The position numbers and the translations under genes were made by a program. Under the pieces are notes generated by a model. That model saw nothing but the letters and a program-made list of their open reading frames with translations. It was not told the DNA's origin and did no database searches. From positions 62,001 to 126,000 of the forward strand of contig NZ_WAAT01000050.1 in the NCBI RefSeq assembly GCF_008806375.1: a DNA stretch of 64,000 nucleotides, read 5' to 3'. Source of the stretch: Pseudotamlana haliotis (lineage in GTDB: Bacteria; Bacteroidota; Bacteroidia; Flavobacteriales; Flavobacteriaceae). This document shows, in pieces, positions 62,627 to 64,000 of this stretch. Position 1 is the stretch's first letter, and each line of letters starts with the position of its first letter.

Positions 62627-63001
62627 TTAGTCTTTATCTCCGAAATAAGATACACCACCACCAGTTAAGAAATCTTCTCTTACTGGGCTAAATGTATCAA
62701 TTAACATACCTTCTTCTAAGCAAACAGCACTGTGTAGTAAATTTGGCTCGATATAAACACCGTCACCAGCTTCTACGATTTGCTTAACACCGTCAATTTC
62801 GAATTCGAATTTACCGGCAACAACGAATGTAGCTTGTGTATGGAAGTGTTGATGTGGAGCTCCTAATGCACCTTTATCAAATTTTACTTTAACCATCATA
62901 ATTTGGTTATCGTAACCTAAGAATTTTCTTGATACTCCGCCACCAAGTTCTTCCCAGTCCATGTTTTTCGTAATTACGTACTTCTGACTTACTCGTTCCA
63001 T
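62627..63001 (-). CDS. kdgF: KdgF-type cupin, unsaturated uronate linearisation
   Basis: A 125-residue single-domain cupin closely resembling KdgF: 'NMDWEELGGGVSRKFLGYDNQIMMVKVKFDKGALGAPHQHFHTQATFVVAGKFEFEIDG' and 'SPVREDFLTG' near the C-terminus. Metal ligands are H50, H52, Q56 and H90. KdgF converts unsaturated monouronates from pectin or alginate lyases to the linear keto sugar. The start at 63001 (MERVSQ) is chosen; the longer frame to 63049 adds an AT-rich stretch without family character. No lyase genes are in view; the neighbour upstream is a DUF2911 gene. Confidence 0.85.
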   Translation of the reverse strand: MERVSQKYVITKNMDWEELGGGVSRKFLGYDNQIMMVKVKFDKGALGAPHQHFHTQATFVVAGKFEFEIDGVKQIVEAGDGVYIEPNLLHSAVCLEEGMLIDTFSPVREDFLTGGGVSYFGDKD

Positions 63002-63161
63002 TTTGTTATTATTTTTGTTATAAAATTTAAGTTCTATTGATTTAATCAATATAATTTATTTCTAAAATTCAAAGAAATAAATACTGGATTTTTTGAATTT
63101 TTTATGATTTGACATCATTTTTTTTAGACAAAAAATCCAAGAAATGGTAGCGTGCGTTTAG

Positions 63162-63716
63162 TTACTTCAAAGGTAATGCTATTTTTACGTTATCCCAAGC
63201 CATTGTTAAAAATAAATGGTCGGTTGAATTATCAAACGCAATAGTAAATTGTTCTACGGTAGTGTCAAGTTTTTGGACAGGAACTTCTGTGGTAATCACA
63301 TCGTAATTTGGGTCCCACATGGGTTGCATTTGTGCATTAACACCCCACTTGTATTGTTTTGAGTTGAAAATAACTGTCCAAGTAGAATCTTTTGGTACAG
63401 TCCACAGCGTGTATTTTCCTGGTTTCAAAGGCATCCCATTGATTTCAAGATCTTCGTTGGTTTCAAAAGTAGTGGCTTCGTTGGCACCTGTTCGCCATAC
63501 TTGATTGTATGGCACTAAGGCTCCAAAGATTTCACGGTCTTTCTTAAAAGGCCTGTTGTAGAAAACCTCTAGTTCTAAATCGTTTAATTTAAACTCAACG
63601 GTGTCTTCCGGACTTAATCTCGGAGCAAAAATATTTTCAACAAAAACTGAATATAAAAATAACCCTAATGCTACCACAGATAATAGTATTAAGATGCGTT
63701 TTAAAAAGGTGTTCAT
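63162..63716 (-). CDS. DUF2911 domain protein, membrane-anchored
   Basis: A 184-residue protein with an N-terminal membrane anchor or signal ('ILILLSVVALGLFLYSVFV', about 8-26) and a DUF2911 domain: 'FGALVPYNQVWRTGANEATTFETNEDLEINGMPLKPGKYTLWTVPKDSTWTVIFNS' (about 64-119), and 'LFLTMAWDNVKIALPL' at the end. The function of the family is unknown; it is abundant in Bacteroidota. It is separated from kdgF by 160 bp and probably transcribed independently. Confidence 0.85.
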   Translation of the reverse strand: MNTFLKRILILLSVVALGLFLYSVFVENIFAPRLSPEDTVEFKLNDLELEVFYNRPFKKDREIFGALVPYNQVWRTGANEATTFETNEDLEINGMPLKPGKYTLWTVPKDSTWTVIFNSKQYKWGVNAQMQPMWDPNYDVITTEVPVQKLDTTVEQFTIAFDNSTDHLFLTMAWDNVKIALPLK

Positions 63717-64000
63717 ACTAATAGTGAGAATTAAATAGGTGATAAAGATAAATTAAATGGAATAACTACTAAGCTGCAAACGCAGTTTTATTTGGCTTTG
63801 GTGTAAAATCAGTGAAATATGTGTCTAAAAACGCTCCGTGTGCTTCTGTGAAACCTCCGCGCACCTCTGTGTAATAATCTAGCAAGAGTAAGTAGCCAAC
63901 GATCAACAACTAACAATTTTCTCGTGAAGACGTTAAGCCGCCAAGTAGTGGTGCATAAAAATCAGTGAAAATCAGTGAAATTCATGTCTAAAAACACCTC
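63717..64000. other. Right-end spacer filled with decayed repeats
   Basis: No gene is seen up to the window edge. It contains AATCAGTGAAAT...GTCTAAAAAC at 63806-63832 and again at 63970-63995, a CTCTGTG-type repeat (63827-63912) and CTCGTGAAGACGTTAAGCCG near 63921. This is a direct-repeat array that continues beyond the window. Confidence 0.6.
63827..63912 (+). repeat. Dispersed repeat with CTCTGTG motifs, copy 2
   Basis: Same order of blocks as 30594-30684: CTGTGAAACCTC, CTCTGTGTAAT, AGCAAGAGTAAG and ATCAACAACT. Copies differ at many positions but align without large gaps. Confidence 0.65.

Overview
The window looks like chromosomal DNA of a low-GC member of the Bacteroidota, most likely a marine Flavobacteriaceae. 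The evidence is a fused SecD-SecF protein, a secreted subtilase with a type IX secretion (Por) C-terminal sorting domain, SusC/FecA-type TonB receptors with a CarboxypepD_reg-like N-terminal domain, a PUR-like DUF3276 protein, the nusB / DUF1573 / yajC cluster, many 'M-hydrophobic-SC' lipoproteins, and promoters of the Bacteroidota type (TTG, about 17-23 nt, TAnnTTTG) with little Shine-Dalgarno signal. A KdgF-type cupin near the right end suggests uronate (alginate or pectin) catabolism. I saw no rRNA, tRNA, CRISPR array, phage or intact insertion sequence.

Layout. 0-6 kb: start of a redoxin gene (minus), csaA-like tRNA-binding protein, PlsC-type acyltransferase, PUR-like protein, half-size ABC exporter, then nusB - DUF1573 lipoprotein - yajC. 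6-14.3 kb: GNAT acetyltransferase, small protein, proC-proB, cysK, YdeI-like protein, ecotin, pepT, pyrD, HMG-CoA lyase. 14.3-21.4 kb: a five-gene locus of DUF4856 lipoprotein, imelysin-family lipoprotein, HTTM (vitamin-K-carboxylase-like) membrane protein, FecA-type TonB receptor and an unknown secreted protein. 21.4-30.4 kb: guaB, DUF6495 protein, hisS, acyltransferase 3, unknown secreted protein, secDF. 30.7-36.1 kb: LytTR response regulator and histidine kinase, divergent from an outer-membrane beta-barrel receptor, then manA. 36.1-37.9 kb: one unknown lipoprotein gene bounded by attC-like repeats, resembling an integron gene cassette. 38-43.2 kb (minus): glycosyltransferase, BatA/vWA-type protein, dihydroorotase-like protein lacking metal ligands, small membrane protein, esterase. 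43.3-54.6 kb: M61 peptidase, TIGR02757 protein, lipoprotein, MFS transporter, lolD, small membrane protein, pyrG, yidC, MORN-type secreted protein. 55-64 kb: mnmA, T9SS subtilase - nitronate monooxygenase, MATE pump - small acidic protein - PAP2 phosphatase, meaB, kdgF, DUF2911 protein.

How the genes work together. Most are housekeeping: membrane protein biogenesis (yajC, secDF, yidC, lolD), nucleotide synthesis (pyrD, pyrG, guaB), proline synthesis, tRNA charging and modification (hisS, mnmA). Two regions stand out. The DUF4856/imelysin/HTTM/TonB locus reads as one co-regulated unit with terminator-like hairpins at two internal junctions; I infer a role in metal acquisition, possibly with a carboxylase-type protein modification. 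The 36.2-37.9 kb cassette has a boundary geometry like that of integron cassettes, with no integrase in the window. Intergenic regions also carry several families of short dispersed or tandem repeats.
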